A DNA stretch of 64,000 nt from CAWEFA01 sp963808135 (GTDB lineage: Bacteria; Bacteroidota; Bacteroidia; Bacteroidales; DTGW01), in NCBI GenBank assembly GCA_963808135.1, contig CAWEFA010000128.1, positions 1-64,000 on the forward strand, given 5' to 3'. Each line of letters starts with the position of its first letter. The first letter of the stretch is position 1. The notes beneath the pieces are model-generated. The model was not told the origin of the DNA and did no database searches. It was given only the letters and a program-made list of their open reading frames with translations. Shown piece after piece: positions 56,057-63,940 of the stretch. The translations under genes and the position numbers were made by a program.

Positions 56057-56338
56057 ATGCTGAGGTTTAAATTAATATCGATTTGTATAACAATTTTTTT
56101 ATTTAGTCTACAACTTATTTCTTGTAAAACTTCAAATTATGCTAAAAAAGGTATATCAAGTCGCCATCCTATACAAAACAATATTAAAAATACAAGATAT
56201 AAAAAATCGGAAATAAGAATATTAAGGCCTTATAATTGCCCAAGCTATAAGACCTATATTATAAAACCCGATAAATTGAAAAATGTTTATGGGACTAAAT
56301 ATTCGGAAAAAGAAAACAAAAAAATTCAGAGTAATTAA
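56057..56338 (+). CDS. small basic lipoprotein of unknown function
   Basis: A 93-residue protein with a lipoprotein signal (LQLISC, Cys23). The mature part is Lys/Asn/Tyr-rich, with YNCPSYKTYIIKP near residue 63. No known domain is recognised. The surrounding 250-bp gaps on both sides show no other gene. Confidence 0.55.
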   Translation: MLRFKLISICITIFLFSLQLISCKTSNYAKKGISSRHPIQNNIKNTRYKKSEIRILRPYNCPSYKTYIIKPDKLKNVYGTKYSEKENKKIQSN

Positions 56339-56598
56339 TTTGTGTCCTTCAAACTTTATTATAAAGTTGCTTGCATTAAGCCAATTGAACATTACCAACA
56401 TTTCAGAAAGCTTTTTTTAGTTTATTTTTGCTGTAATTAGCTTTGTGAGTCTTGTAAAAATCTTTATTAGTTTTTAAAAGCATCTAAAATTATTCTTAAA
56501 TTATAATTTTTTTATAAAGCACAAATGTCAAATATTAATATTTTCTAAAGCATTAAATTCATAAATTTGTTTTAGAAAAGATTTATTATATAAATTCT

Positions 56599-57102
56599 AT
56601 GCCTACAATATTTAATACCAATAATTTAACTTTTGAATTTCGTGAATCGCATATTCCAGAATTTAAATGGCATACAAGCCCAAGATTAGGTAAAATTGTT
56701 AATTCAAAACTACTTCAGTTTGATGTGCGAATGATTGATCCGGGTAAGTTTTCATTTCCTTACCATTTTCACAGGGCATCAGAAGAAGTATTTATGTCAA
56801 TTTCCGGTGAAGCCACCCTGAGAACTCCAGAAGGATTTCAAAAAATAATTAAAGGAGATATTATCTTTTTTGAAGAAGGCCCATCCGGTGCTCACCAAAT
56901 TTATAATCATGGCGATGTTCCTTTTGTGTACCTTGATATTCGTGCTCTACAAGGAATTGATGTAACTGAATACCCGGATTCTGAAAAAATTAACATCGCC
57001 CCCAATATGGAAATTTTTAAAAATACCGCAAAGGTTGATTATTATACTGATGAAGAAAATGTAGCGCAAAAATGGCCCAAGGAAATTATAAATAAAAAGT
57101 AA
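56599..57102 (+). CDS. cupin-domain protein
   Basis: A 167-residue single-domain cupin. Motif 1 is PYHFHRASEEVFMSISGEAT with metal-type His, His and Glu (about residues 55-62), and motif 2 is GAHQIYNHGD with His (about 97). A metal centre is likely. The substrate is unknown; close relatives are annotated as mannose-6-phosphate isomerase-like or sugar-binding cupins only by fold. A TAAATTTG sequence 30 bp upstream (56562-56569) could be its -7 element. Confidence 0.78.
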   Translation: MPTIFNTNNLTFEFRESHIPEFKWHTSPRLGKIVNSKLLQFDVRMIDPGKFSFPYHFHRASEEVFMSISGEATLRTPEGFQKIIKGDIIFFEEGPSGAHQIYNHGDVPFVYLDIRALQGIDVTEYPDSEKINIAPNMEIFKNTAKVDYYTDEENVAQKWPKEIINKK

Positions 57103-57171
57103 GTTAAGGGGTTTATTCCTACTTTTAATTCTTACTGGATTTTCAAAACTAAATATTAAAAAAATCATAAT

Positions 57172-58659
57172 TCATTTAATATTTAGTTTGCTGTGTTTCC
57201 TGCTAAATAAAAAATAAATTACAAAACCCATAATCATCCAAATAATTAACCTAAGCCAGTTAGCCCAACCCAATCCATAAATCATTGCGCCGCAAATTAA
57301 AATGCCCAAAATTGGAACAATAGGCACAAAAGGGGTTTTAAATTCCCTTTTCATATCAGGATTTGTTTTTCTTAATATCCATATCCCAGCACAAACCAAT
57401 ATAAATGCAAATAAGGTTCCTATGCTTGTCATATCGCCAACTATATCGCCGGGTATAAAGCTGGCAAATAAGCCCACAAACATTAGAAATACAATATTTG
57501 ACTTATAGGGTGTATGGTATTTTGAATGTATATCTGAAAAAAGTTTAGGAATTAAACCATCATTGCTCATCGAATAAAATACCCTTGATTGTCCGTAAAG
57601 CATTACCAGAATTACTGAAGAAAAACCGGCCAGGATTGCGACTATTACTAATGCTGCCATCCATTGGTATCCAGGCATATATTTCTGAATTACAAATGCT
57701 ACTGAAGCTTCTTTCCCTGCATGTCTGAAATCATCCACCGTTCCAACGCCAGTTAATACATATGCAAACAAAATATACAAAACTGTGCAAACAGCTAAAG
57801 AGCCAAGAATACCGATAGGCATATCGCGTTTCGGATTTTTCGACTCCTGGGCAGCAGTAGAAACCGCATCAAAACCAATAAATGCAAAAAAAACAACGCC
57901 TGCAGCTCCTAAAATACCTACAATCCCTCCAAAATGATGCGATACTCCCTGGTCATCAACATGTATTGACGGAGCTGGTATATAATTATTCAGGTGAGTT
58001 GGGTTAATATAGTGCCAACCAATAATAATAAAAAGAATAACAATGGTTACTTTAGTAATTACAATTATTGAATTTACAATTGAAGATTCACGTATGCCTT
58101 TTATTAAAAGCAAAGTGAGAACTATTATTATAAAAAAAGCAGGAATGTTCATTAAGCCATGAGCTGCAACCAGTCCATTTTGATCTTTTAGCAGTTCAAA
58201 TGGTGAGTGGCTCCATGCAAAAGGAACAGATAAATTGAAATATGCAAGTAATTTATTTAAATACTCGCTCCAGGCAATGCTAACAGTTGCTGCTCCAAGC
58301 GCATACTCTAAAACCAAATCCCATCCAATGATCCAGGCAACCAATTCACCCATAGTTGTGTAAGAATATGTATAAGCGCTACCTGCTTTTGGTATCATTG
58401 AAGCAAATTCAGCATAGCATAAACCGGCAAACGCACAACCTACGCCGGCAACAATAAAACCAATAGTTACAGATGCCCCGGCATTATTAGCAACGGCGGC
58501 GGCTGTTCGAACAAAAAGTCCTGCTCCTATTATAGCTCCAATTCCTAAAAATATTAAATGCCAGGCAGACAATGTTTTTCTGAGATCATACTTTATTTCA
58601 GATTCTGAATTTTCATTTGTCAATTCCGAAATTGGTTTTCTACGAAATAAATATTTCAT
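57172..58659 (-). CDS. APC-family amino-acid permease
   Basis: A 495-residue inner-membrane transporter with about 12-13 hydrophobic segments. The unwound helix 1 signature GIGAIIGAGLFVRTA is at about 39-53, and SKNPKRDMPIGILGSL is the cytosolic loop of cationic amino-acid transporter (CAT/YfnA-like) members. Substrate is probably an amino acid, with proton or exchange coupling. It is convergent with the cupin gene. Confidence 0.9.
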   Translation of the reverse strand: MKYLFRRKPISELTNENSESEIKYDLRKTLSAWHLIFLGIGAIIGAGLFVRTAAAVANNAGASVTIGFIVAGVGCAFAGLCYAEFASMIPKAGSAYTYSYTTMGELVAWIIGWDLVLEYALGAATVSIAWSEYLNKLLAYFNLSVPFAWSHSPFELLKDQNGLVAAHGLMNIPAFFIIIVLTLLLIKGIRESSIVNSIIVITKVTIVILFIIIGWHYINPTHLNNYIPAPSIHVDDQGVSHHFGGIVGILGAAGVVFFAFIGFDAVSTAAQESKNPKRDMPIGILGSLAVCTVLYILFAYVLTGVGTVDDFRHAGKEASVAFVIQKYMPGYQWMAALVIVAILAGFSSVILVMLYGQSRVFYSMSNDGLIPKLFSDIHSKYHTPYKSNIVFLMFVGLFASFIPGDIVGDMTSIGTLFAFILVCAGIWILRKTNPDMKREFKTPFVPIVPILGILICGAMIYGLGWANWLRLIIWMIMGFVIYFLFSRKHSKLNIK

Positions 58660-59079
58660 AATTTTTTGCTATTTATGTTAAAGTAATTATTGAGATCCAA
58701 CCATATTGAATACCTATCTCTATTTTTTCTGCATTGTAGAATATAAATATTTCAATTTATTTATTCTTGAAAACATAATGCCAATTTATTTAAAATTGTT
58801 GAAATATGAAGACTTATTATCTTTAAATTGGAATTATTAACTCCAATTATAAAAAATATTAATAAGCCTGTATCATTATTTTTTAATGTTATATAATTTT
58901 ACGAATACATTGTATTCATTGAGGATTGGGCTTTTATAATAATAATAAACTTTCATCTTAGCTGAATTTTGATTTCGGAAAAATCAATTAGCATTATTTA
59001 TAATTTCATTCTTAGTATCTTAACAAGTATCATACTGCATAAACCAGAATTTTAGGGAATTTCAAAAAATTATTTATAG
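58660..59079. other. intergenic region without recognised genes
   Basis: This 420-bp A/T-rich stretch lies between the permease start and the left end of the IS5-family element. I see no coding frame, RNA gene or repeat. It must hold the permease promoter, but no TAnnTTTG element is seen on the minus strand. Confidence 0.6.
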
Positions 59080-59098
59080 TAGATATTATATAGATTAA
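59080..59098 (+). repeat. left terminal inverted repeat of the IS5-family element
   Basis: The 19-bp end matches the reverse complement of 60059-60077 with one mismatch (T/C at position 5). Confidence 0.82.
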
Positions 59099-59149
59099 AA
59101 AATTAATAAGTTCTTTTACATATATTTGTAACCCATAGACACAATAACT

Positions 59150-59644
59150 ATGGGATTAAAAGTTGACAAAGTAAGAAGGAATCCCGTTCAATTTCTTAGC
59201 CTCACAGGGTTTAATCCAGATGAGTTTGATGAATTGGCATTAGAATTCCGAAATGAATGGGAACAATATTCCAATCATTTCACTTTAGAAGGAAAACCTC
59301 GACAACGAATAGCATTACCTATATCAACAAGTGTTTTACCGGGCGTTCAGGACAAATTATTGTTTATATTAGTGTACCTAAAAACGTTTCCTTTACAAGA
59401 ACTTCAGGCTGCTACTTTTTCGATGAACCAACCTCAAGCCAATTTTTGGGTACATCTTTTAAGCCCAATTCTTGGCAAAACTCTTAAAAGGCTTAAAGAA
59501 ATACCTGAACGAAACAATCAAAAGCTGGAACAGCTATTGAAAGATTGCCCTGACATATTGCTTGATGGAGTAGAAAGGAGTATTCAACGGCCACTAAATG
59601 CTGAGCAGCAACAAGACTGCTACAGTGGTAAAAAAAACTCATAG
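59150..59644 (+). CDS. IS5-family transposase, first frame
   Basis: A 164-residue N-terminal part with the helix-turn-helix of the DDE_Tnp_4 group (FSMNQPQANFWVHLLSPILG) and the first catalytic Asp in LLDGVERSIQRP. It ends YSGKKNS just after an A8 run (59630-59637). Dropping one A gives YSGKKTHSVKNN and joins the second frame, so either slippage produces the full enzyme or the run has one A too many. Confidence 0.85.
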   Translation: MGLKVDKVRRNPVQFLSLTGFNPDEFDELALEFRNEWEQYSNHFTLEGKPRQRIALPISTSVLPGVQDKLLFILVYLKTFPLQELQAATFSMNQPQANFWVHLLSPILGKTLKRLKEIPERNNQKLEQLLKDCPDILLDGVERSIQRPLNAEQQQDCYSGKKNS

Positions 59645-60053
59645 TGTCAAGAACAACATTCTTTCACTGCCCGATCGCCGAATTTTGTTCCTGAGCCGAA
59701 CCTACAATGGTAGCGTACACGATAAGAAAATTTGTGACGACCAGCCGCTAACCTTTCCAAAAGGAATAAACTTGTGGCAAGATACTGGCTTTGTAGGTCA
59801 CTATCCTGAAGGAGTCAATATCCGAATGCCAAGCAAAAAGCCCAAAGGCAAGGAGTTGTCTAAAGAACAAAAACAGAAGAACCGGGAAATATCCAGGTTT
59901 AGGGTACTTGTCGAACACGCTATATGCGGAGCTAAGCGTTGCCGAATTATCAAAGAACGTTTACGTTGTCACAAGTTTGAATTCGATGATCTGATAATGG
60001 AACTCGCTTGTGGGTTACATAATTTTAGAATAACTATGAAATGTGTCGCATAA
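59598..60053 (+). CDS. IS5-family transposase, second frame
   Basis: Holds the rest of the DDE domain: the second Asp in LWQDTGFVGH and the Glu in VEHAICGAKRCRIIKERL. In-frame overlap with the first part starts at about THSVKNN. The ATG at 59598 is probably not used for an independent protein; the part is read by a shift of the first frame. Confidence 0.82.
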   Translation: MLSSNKTATVVKKTHSVKNNILSLPDRRILFLSRTYNGSVHDKKICDDQPLTFPKGINLWQDTGFVGHYPEGVNIRMPSKKPKGKELSKEQKQKNREISRFRVLVEHAICGAKRCRIIKERLRCHKFEFDDLIMELACGLHNFRITMKCVA

Positions 60054-60058
60054 ATCAA

Positions 60059-60077
60059 TTAATCTATATAATGTCTA
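60059..60077 (-). repeat. right terminal inverted repeat of the IS5-family element
   Basis: Partner of the 59080-59098 repeat. Its outer edge is 22 bp before the rpoD -7 element, where the -33 region would be expected. Confidence 0.82.
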
Positions 60078-60099
60078 ATAAATTTAATTTGTTTTGTTG

Positions 60100-60109
60100 T
60101 ATCTTTGCA
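60100..60109 (+). promoter_or_regulatory. rpoD -7 promoter element
   Basis: TATCTTTGCA matches TAnnTTTG and lies 32 bp before the rpoD ATG. No -33 TTTG is seen at 19 bp; that position (about 60077-60080) is the edge of the IS5-family element. Confidence 0.6.
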
Positions 60110-60141
60110 CTCGTTTTTTGAAAAGATACAAAATATAGAAA

Positions 60142-61002
60142 ATGAGACAATTAAAAATAACCAAATCTATCACAAATCGCGAGAGTGCATCATTAGACAA
60201 GTATTTACAGGAAATTGGACGGGAAGAACTCATTACAGTTGAAGAAGAAGTAGAACTGGCGCAACGTATAAAAAAAGGTGACCGCATTGCACTTGAAAAA
60301 CTTACCCGGGCAAATCTTCGATTTGTAGTATCTGTAGCAAAACAATATCAAAATCAAGGGCTCAGTCTTCCTGATCTTATTAATGAAGGTAATTTAGGTT
60401 TGATTAAAGCAGCTGAGAAATTTGATGAAACAAGAGGGTTTAAATTTATTTCATATGCAGTTTGGTGGATAAGACAATCAATACTTCAAGCGTTGGCTGA
60501 GCAATCGCGAATTATCCGTTTACCATTAAATCAAGTGGGTTCACTAAATAAAATAAATAAAGCATTTTCAAAATTTGAACAGCAATACGAAAGAACTCCT
60601 ACTCCTGAAGAATTAGCGGCAACGCTCGAATTGCCCAATGAAAAAGTTGCTGACACATTAAGGGTTTCGGGCCGTCATATATCTGTTGATGCTCCGTTTA
60701 TTGATGGAGAAGACAATAGTTTATTAGATGTACTTATTAACAGCGATTCTCCAAATGCAGATAAAATATTAATAAAGGAATCATTATCAAAAGAAATTGA
60801 TCGGGCACTTGCTACTTTAACTGAACGTGAGCGGGACATAATCAGGTTATTTTTCGGCATAGGCTGCCAGGAAATGACACTTGAAGAAATTGGAGACAGT
60901 TTTGGGCTCACTCGTGAAAGGGTAAGGCAAATTAAAGAAAAAGCTATTCGCAGATTAAGAAATACGGCAAGGAGCAAACTTTTGAAAACTTATTTAGGAT
61001 AA
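60142..61002 (+). CDS. rpoD: RNA polymerase primary sigma factor
   Basis: The 286-residue housekeeping sigma of Bacteroidota, without region 1.1. It has region 1.2 (DKYLQEIGREELITVEEEVE), region 2 (LRFVVSVAKQYQNQGLSLPD, GFKFISYAVWWIRQSI), region 3 and region 4 (TLEEIGDSFGLTRERVRQI). It recognises the -33/-7 promoters noted in this window. It is flanked on both sides by insertion sequences within 200 bp. Confidence 0.96.
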   Translation: MRQLKITKSITNRESASLDKYLQEIGREELITVEEEVELAQRIKKGDRIALEKLTRANLRFVVSVAKQYQNQGLSLPDLINEGNLGLIKAAEKFDETRGFKFISYAVWWIRQSILQALAEQSRIIRLPLNQVGSLNKINKAFSKFEQQYERTPTPEELAATLELPNEKVADTLRVSGRHISVDAPFIDGEDNSLLDVLINSDSPNADKILIKESLSKEIDRALATLTERERDIIRLFFGIGCQEMTLEEIGDSFGLTRERVRQIKEKAIRRLRNTARSKLLKTYLG

Positions 61003-61148
61003 AAAATACTTTTGAAAATAATTAGTTATTTAATTTACAATGATTATAAATATCATTTCAGACAAAGCGGCTAAATTTTGAAATTACTAAAATATAATTA
61101 TTGTGTTAAATAACTAAATAAAAATAATTTATCGTCATTTGAAATGGA

Positions 61149-61156
61149 TAGAAATG
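61149..61156 (+). repeat. 8-bp target duplication, left copy
   Basis: TAGAAATG directly before the left inverted repeat of the ISAon1-type element is repeated at 62580-62587 directly after the right one. Confidence 0.9.
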
Positions 61157-61187
61157 GGATCAAGAGGAAAAGTTGGGGGGGAATAAA

Positions 61188-62108
61188 TTAAGCATAAATA
61201 TTAGCCAATCTAAACAAGAAGAAACTTACATTTCTCACACCTCTAAAAGCAGATCGGAATGCTTTAATCTTAGCATTGAATGATTCGGCAGAAGCATTAG
61301 TGCTTCGATTATTAAAGTAATTGAGGATTGTTAAGTAATGGGCTTCTATAGATCGGGCAATGGTATTGAAAGATTTAAAGCCCGATTTTTCCACATTCTC
61401 ATACCACAAAGCAAGTTTAGAAAAAGCTACTCCTTTATCCTTGGTTTTACTGTAAATTGTACCTAATTGCATTGCCAAACCATAGGCTTTTTCTAACAGT
61501 GGATATCTGGCGAATAGTAGTTCTGCACGATATATTTGAGAGGGCGTCCAAGAAGCTTTGGGTTTAAAAAGCAAATACCGGCTTCGGGCTAAAAGTTGCT
61601 TTAAGGTGTCGCCATTTTCGAGTATCTCAGGAATATACTTTTGGCCGGTTTCTTTACTGAGTTCAATCTCTTTATTCTCTTGTTCGATAGCTTGCCAACG
61701 ATATTGTATGCGTATCTCCTGTACTGCTTCATAAGCCAGTTTTTGCACATGGAACCTATCGGTAACCAAACTTGCTTTAGGAAAACTAAAGCGGGCTATC
61801 TTCTCCATGTTTGCTGCCATGTCCAGTGTAACTTCCTGTACTTTGTTCCTTTTGGGCGCAGGTATTTTTTCTAAGATTGACCTTATCGTGTCGCTATTGG
61901 TCCCTTTAATCATGGCCACCAGTGTACCTTTTCGACCTTTGCCTTCTTTGTTGGTTATTACTGTGTATAGTTCGCCTTGAGAAAGCGCTGTTTCATCTAT
62001 ACTTAAGAAAGGGCCTATATTGTCTTCAAATAATATCCATTCATTGGCATGTGATAATTGTTCCCATGTGTGAAAATCGCTTATATAATCCCGGTATTGT
62101 TCTTCCAA
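61188..62108 (-). CDS. ISAon1-type transposase catalytic part
   Basis: A 306-residue DDE transposase. Catalytic residues fit Asp in LSIDETALSQGE, Asp in LVTDRFHVQKLAYEA, and Glu in STNASAESFNAKIKAFRSAF near the C-terminus. Its frame is open upstream of the ATG to about 62180, overlapping the first frame, and similarity may begin in that overlap (SVGEYFGVDGVQLEEQ). How it is expressed, by reinitiation or a +1 shift, is not clear. Confidence 0.9.
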   Translation of the reverse strand: MEEQYRDYISDFHTWEQLSHANEWILFEDNIGPFLSIDETALSQGELYTVITNKEGKGRKGTLVAMIKGTNSDTIRSILEKIPAPKRNKVQEVTLDMAANMEKIARFSFPKASLVTDRFHVQKLAYEAVQEIRIQYRWQAIEQENKEIELSKETGQKYIPEILENGDTLKQLLARSRYLLFKPKASWTPSQIYRAELLFARYPLLEKAYGLAMQLGTIYSKTKDKGVAFSKLALWYENVEKSGFKSFNTIARSIEAHYLTILNYFNNRSTNASAESFNAKIKAFRSAFRGVRNVSFFLFRLANIYA

Positions 62109-62145
62109 TTGAACGCCATCAACACCAAAGTATTCCCCTACGCTT

Positions 62146-62520
62146 TTACAACTTACTGGCTTGGTATCGAGAAATAACTTTTAAAAAAGCCGCAAATTCT
62201 TTTGTCATTCGCGTTCCTTTTGCCACAAGTTCCCAGTTACGGCTAACTATAGCCCCTGTATCTTCGTTAAGCCACTTCCTACGTTTGATTAATAAGTAGA
62301 CTCCCTTTCCACGGATTGGAAAATCTTGCACTTTGATTTCCTCGAAAAAGCCTTTGGAGGTTAACTTATCGCTTTTATACTCCTGCGGAGTATCATTCTT
62401 TTCTTCTAAATAAATATAAAGCTCTTTTTGAGATTGCTTTACATAGTTTATGTTAAAGTATTCCAGTAGGCCATCTGGCAATACGAATTGTGCTATATCT
62501 AATCCTTCTTTCTGTTGCAT
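62146..62520 (-). CDS. ISAon1-type transposase N-terminal region protein
   Basis: A 124-residue first frame of the element (DIAQFVLPDGLLEYFNINYV, then FPIRGKGVYLLIKRRKW) that corresponds to the separately annotated N-terminal region of ISAon1-family transposases. It lacks catalytic residues and is likely to take part in DNA binding. Its 3' end overlaps the upstream open part of the second frame. Confidence 0.85.
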   Translation of the reverse strand: MQQKEGLDIAQFVLPDGLLEYFNINYVKQSQKELYIYLEEKNDTPQEYKSDKLTSKGFFEEIKVQDFPIRGKGVYLLIKRRKWLNEDTGAIVSRNWELVAKGTRMTKEFAAFLKVISRYQASKL

Positions 62521-62579
62521 GTATTTTTATTGCAAAGAAATTAGAATTTTTTTATTCCCCCAACTTTTCCTCTTGATCC

Positions 62580-62587
62580 TAGAAATG
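62580..62587 (+). repeat. 8-bp target duplication, right copy
   Basis: TAGAAATG, identical to 61149-61156. It lies 7 bp before a terminator stem. Confidence 0.9.
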
Positions 62588-62593
62588 ACACAT

Positions 62594-62630
62594 AAAAAAA
62601 GCTGTTTGAATTATCAAACAGCTTTTTTTG
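62594..62630 (+). terminator. bidirectional rho-independent terminator
   Basis: A run of seven A and GCTGTTTGA (to 62609) pairs perfectly with TCAAACAGC and seven T (62614-62629) around ATTA. It serves the convergent Lys-rich protein gene. Before the IS insertion it would have lain about 160 bp after the rpoD stop. Confidence 0.92.
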
Positions 62631-62663
62631 TTCCTTATAATTAATAAACCTATGAAGATTTAC

Positions 62664-62939
62664 TTATTTTTTTACAGCCGGAGCTTTCTTGGTTGTATCT
62701 TTAACTTCTTTAGCTCCTTCTTTCTTTGGCGGAACAGCAGCTTTCTTTACTGGTTTTGTTGTCTTTGGGGCTTCTTTTTTAACTGCTTTCTTTTCAGCCA
62801 CCGGTTCTTTTTTAGTGCTATCTTTCTTAGCAACTGCTTCAGTTTTCTTGTCTGTTGCTTTTGCTTGTCCTGATACTATTGAAGCTGATAAACCAGCTAC
62901 AAATACAAATACTAATGAATAAACTAATACTTTTTTCAT
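62664..62939 (-). CDS. small secreted Lys-rich low-complexity protein
   Basis: A 91-residue protein with a signal peptide (about 1-25, SIVSGQA). The mature part is made of Lys, Ala, Pro, Thr, Glu and Val, with KKDSTKKEP, KKAVKKE and KDTTKK repeats. It resembles the proteins at 62991-63236 and 30533-30838 in build and may share an origin with the first. It lies 51 bp downstream of the former on the same strand and ends at the shared terminator. Confidence 0.75.
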   Translation of the reverse strand: MKKVLVYSLVFVFVAGLSASIVSGQAKATDKKTEAVAKKDSTKKEPVAEKKAVKKEAPKTTKPVKKAAVPPKKEGAKEVKDTTKKAPAVKK

Positions 62940-62990
62940 GGTAATTAAATTTAAATTATTAAATAATAAAGTTATTAAATCTAAAAAATA

Positions 62991-63236
62991 TTATTTCTTA
63001 GGTTCATTCTTTTTAACTTCAGCTTTTACAGTTGAATCTTTTTTACACTCTTTTTTAGCATCAGCTTTTTTGGTACATTCTTTCTTAGCCTCAGCCTTTT
63101 TAGTTGTGTCTTTAACTTCTGTTTTTTGTACAGTAGTTGTTTCTTTCTTTGGTTCCTGTTTTGCAGGAGTTTGTGCTATTACTGCAGTCGCTAAAAAAAA
63201 TAATGCTGCACTAGCTAATAAAATGAGTTTTTTCAT
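62991..63236 (-). CDS. small secreted Lys/Glu/Cys-containing low-complexity protein
   Basis: An 81-residue protein with a signal peptide (about 1-21, AVIAQ). The mature part is Lys/Glu/Thr-rich with two near-repeats, KKECTKKADAKKECKKD. These contain two Cys that could form a disulphide or bind a metal, unlike the two related proteins. Probably the first gene of a pair with 62664-62939. Confidence 0.72.
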   Translation of the reverse strand: MKKLILLASAALFFLATAVIAQTPAKQEPKKETTTVQKTEVKDTTKKAEAKKECTKKADAKKECKKDSTVKAEVKKNEPKK

Positions 63237-63276
63237 AGTTTTAATTTTTAATTTAACTTAAAATTTTTTGAAGGCG

Positions 63277-63310
63277 TAAAATTAGAACGGTTAAACCGAG
63301 TCTACTCAAA
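63277..63310 (-). promoter_or_regulatory. probable promoter of the paired Lys-rich genes
   Basis: On the minus strand TTTG (63307-63310), 22 bp, then TAATTTTA (63277-63284) approaches the -33/-7 consensus, 40 bp before the ATG at 63236. The last base of the -7 differs from consensus. Confidence 0.4.
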
Positions 63311-63868
63311 ACAATTAGTTAACGAATGTTAATGAAAGTAACTATTGTTGTTGTTTTAACATTTGTTAACATTTTGTCGCATTTTTTAACTAAAATATTA
63401 ATAATTTATCAAACTGTATATCAAAAACATGAACATGAAAAATATTTAAAATGATTCGTTAATGAAGGTTAAAATTCATTTTTATTCTTTTAAGGTGAAC
63501 TGTGATAGTAAAAAATCTATCATAAATAAATGACGTCATGATTTTCAGGGTTATTTTCATTTTTATATTAGCAATGTTTGTTAAAATATTGTTTTATATA
63601 CAATTAGTTTGATATGTTAAAAATTAAAATAATTTTAAAGTTAATAATATTATTGATTGAAAGTAATGCCAGCATGTTAATTTTTATTAATGGTAATCCT
63701 TACATTGTTAATTTGTCATTGTCTTAACCCAGTGGACACATAATAATCCAGCCGGATTGTTGTATAAGTTTCAACCTTTTTTGAATGTATAATATAAGCC
63801 TTTTGTGTTTTAAATTGCTCTAACTTTATTTCCCTTGAAATTTATAATATTGCTTATTAAAGTTTTAT
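63311..63868. other. non-coding A/T-rich region
   Basis: I see no coding frame or RNA gene here. A TGATAG...CTATCA inverted repeat around 63500-63520 and a palindromic GACGTC at about 63532 are the only structures noted; neither is strong. Confidence 0.5.
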
Positions 63869-63899
63869 GACAAAAAGACACTTTGTCTTTTTGTTTTTT
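63869..63899. terminator. hairpin terminator at the end of the rsmA gene
   Basis: ACAAAAAGACA (63870-63880) pairs perfectly with TGTCTTTTTGT (63884-63894) around CTT, with T-rich ends on both strands. It lies about 47 bp past the stop codon of the partial gene at 63941. Confidence 0.75.
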
Positions 63900-63940
63900 G
63901 TCCTATATTATTGAGAATTCATCTAAGCTAATAAGCTCGT

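Larger units (their letters stand above)
59080..60077 (+). mobile_element. IS5-family insertion sequence
   Basis: A 998-bp element with terminal inverted repeats at 59080-59098 and 60059-60077 that match at 18 of 19 positions (left TAGATATTATATAGATTAA). The outermost TA on each side may be a TA target duplication. It encodes a DDE transposase in two frames with an A8 run at the junction. It is inserted 64 bp upstream of the rpoD start codon, in the same orientation as rpoD. Confidence 0.85.
61157..62579 (-). mobile_element. ISAon1-type (ISL3-related) insertion sequence
   Basis: A 1423-bp element. The ends are inverted repeats of about 23 bp beginning GGATCAAGAGGAAAAGTTGG (left from 61157, right ending at 62579). 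It is flanked by a perfect 8-bp direct duplication TAGAAATG (61149-61156, 62580-62587), as expected for the ISL3 group. It carries two overlapping minus-strand frames, and the perfect duplication and intact frames suggest a recent insertion. Confidence 0.92.

Noticed and set aside
62146..62200. -1 ribosomal frameshift at TTTTTTAAAAG in the ISAon1-type element
   Set aside because: The second frame is +1 relative to the first, so a -1 slip there would not connect them.
59080..62579. A composite transposon carrying rpoD
   Set aside because: The two flanking elements belong to different families with different ends, and the ISL3-type element has its own 8-bp target duplication, so they inserted independently.
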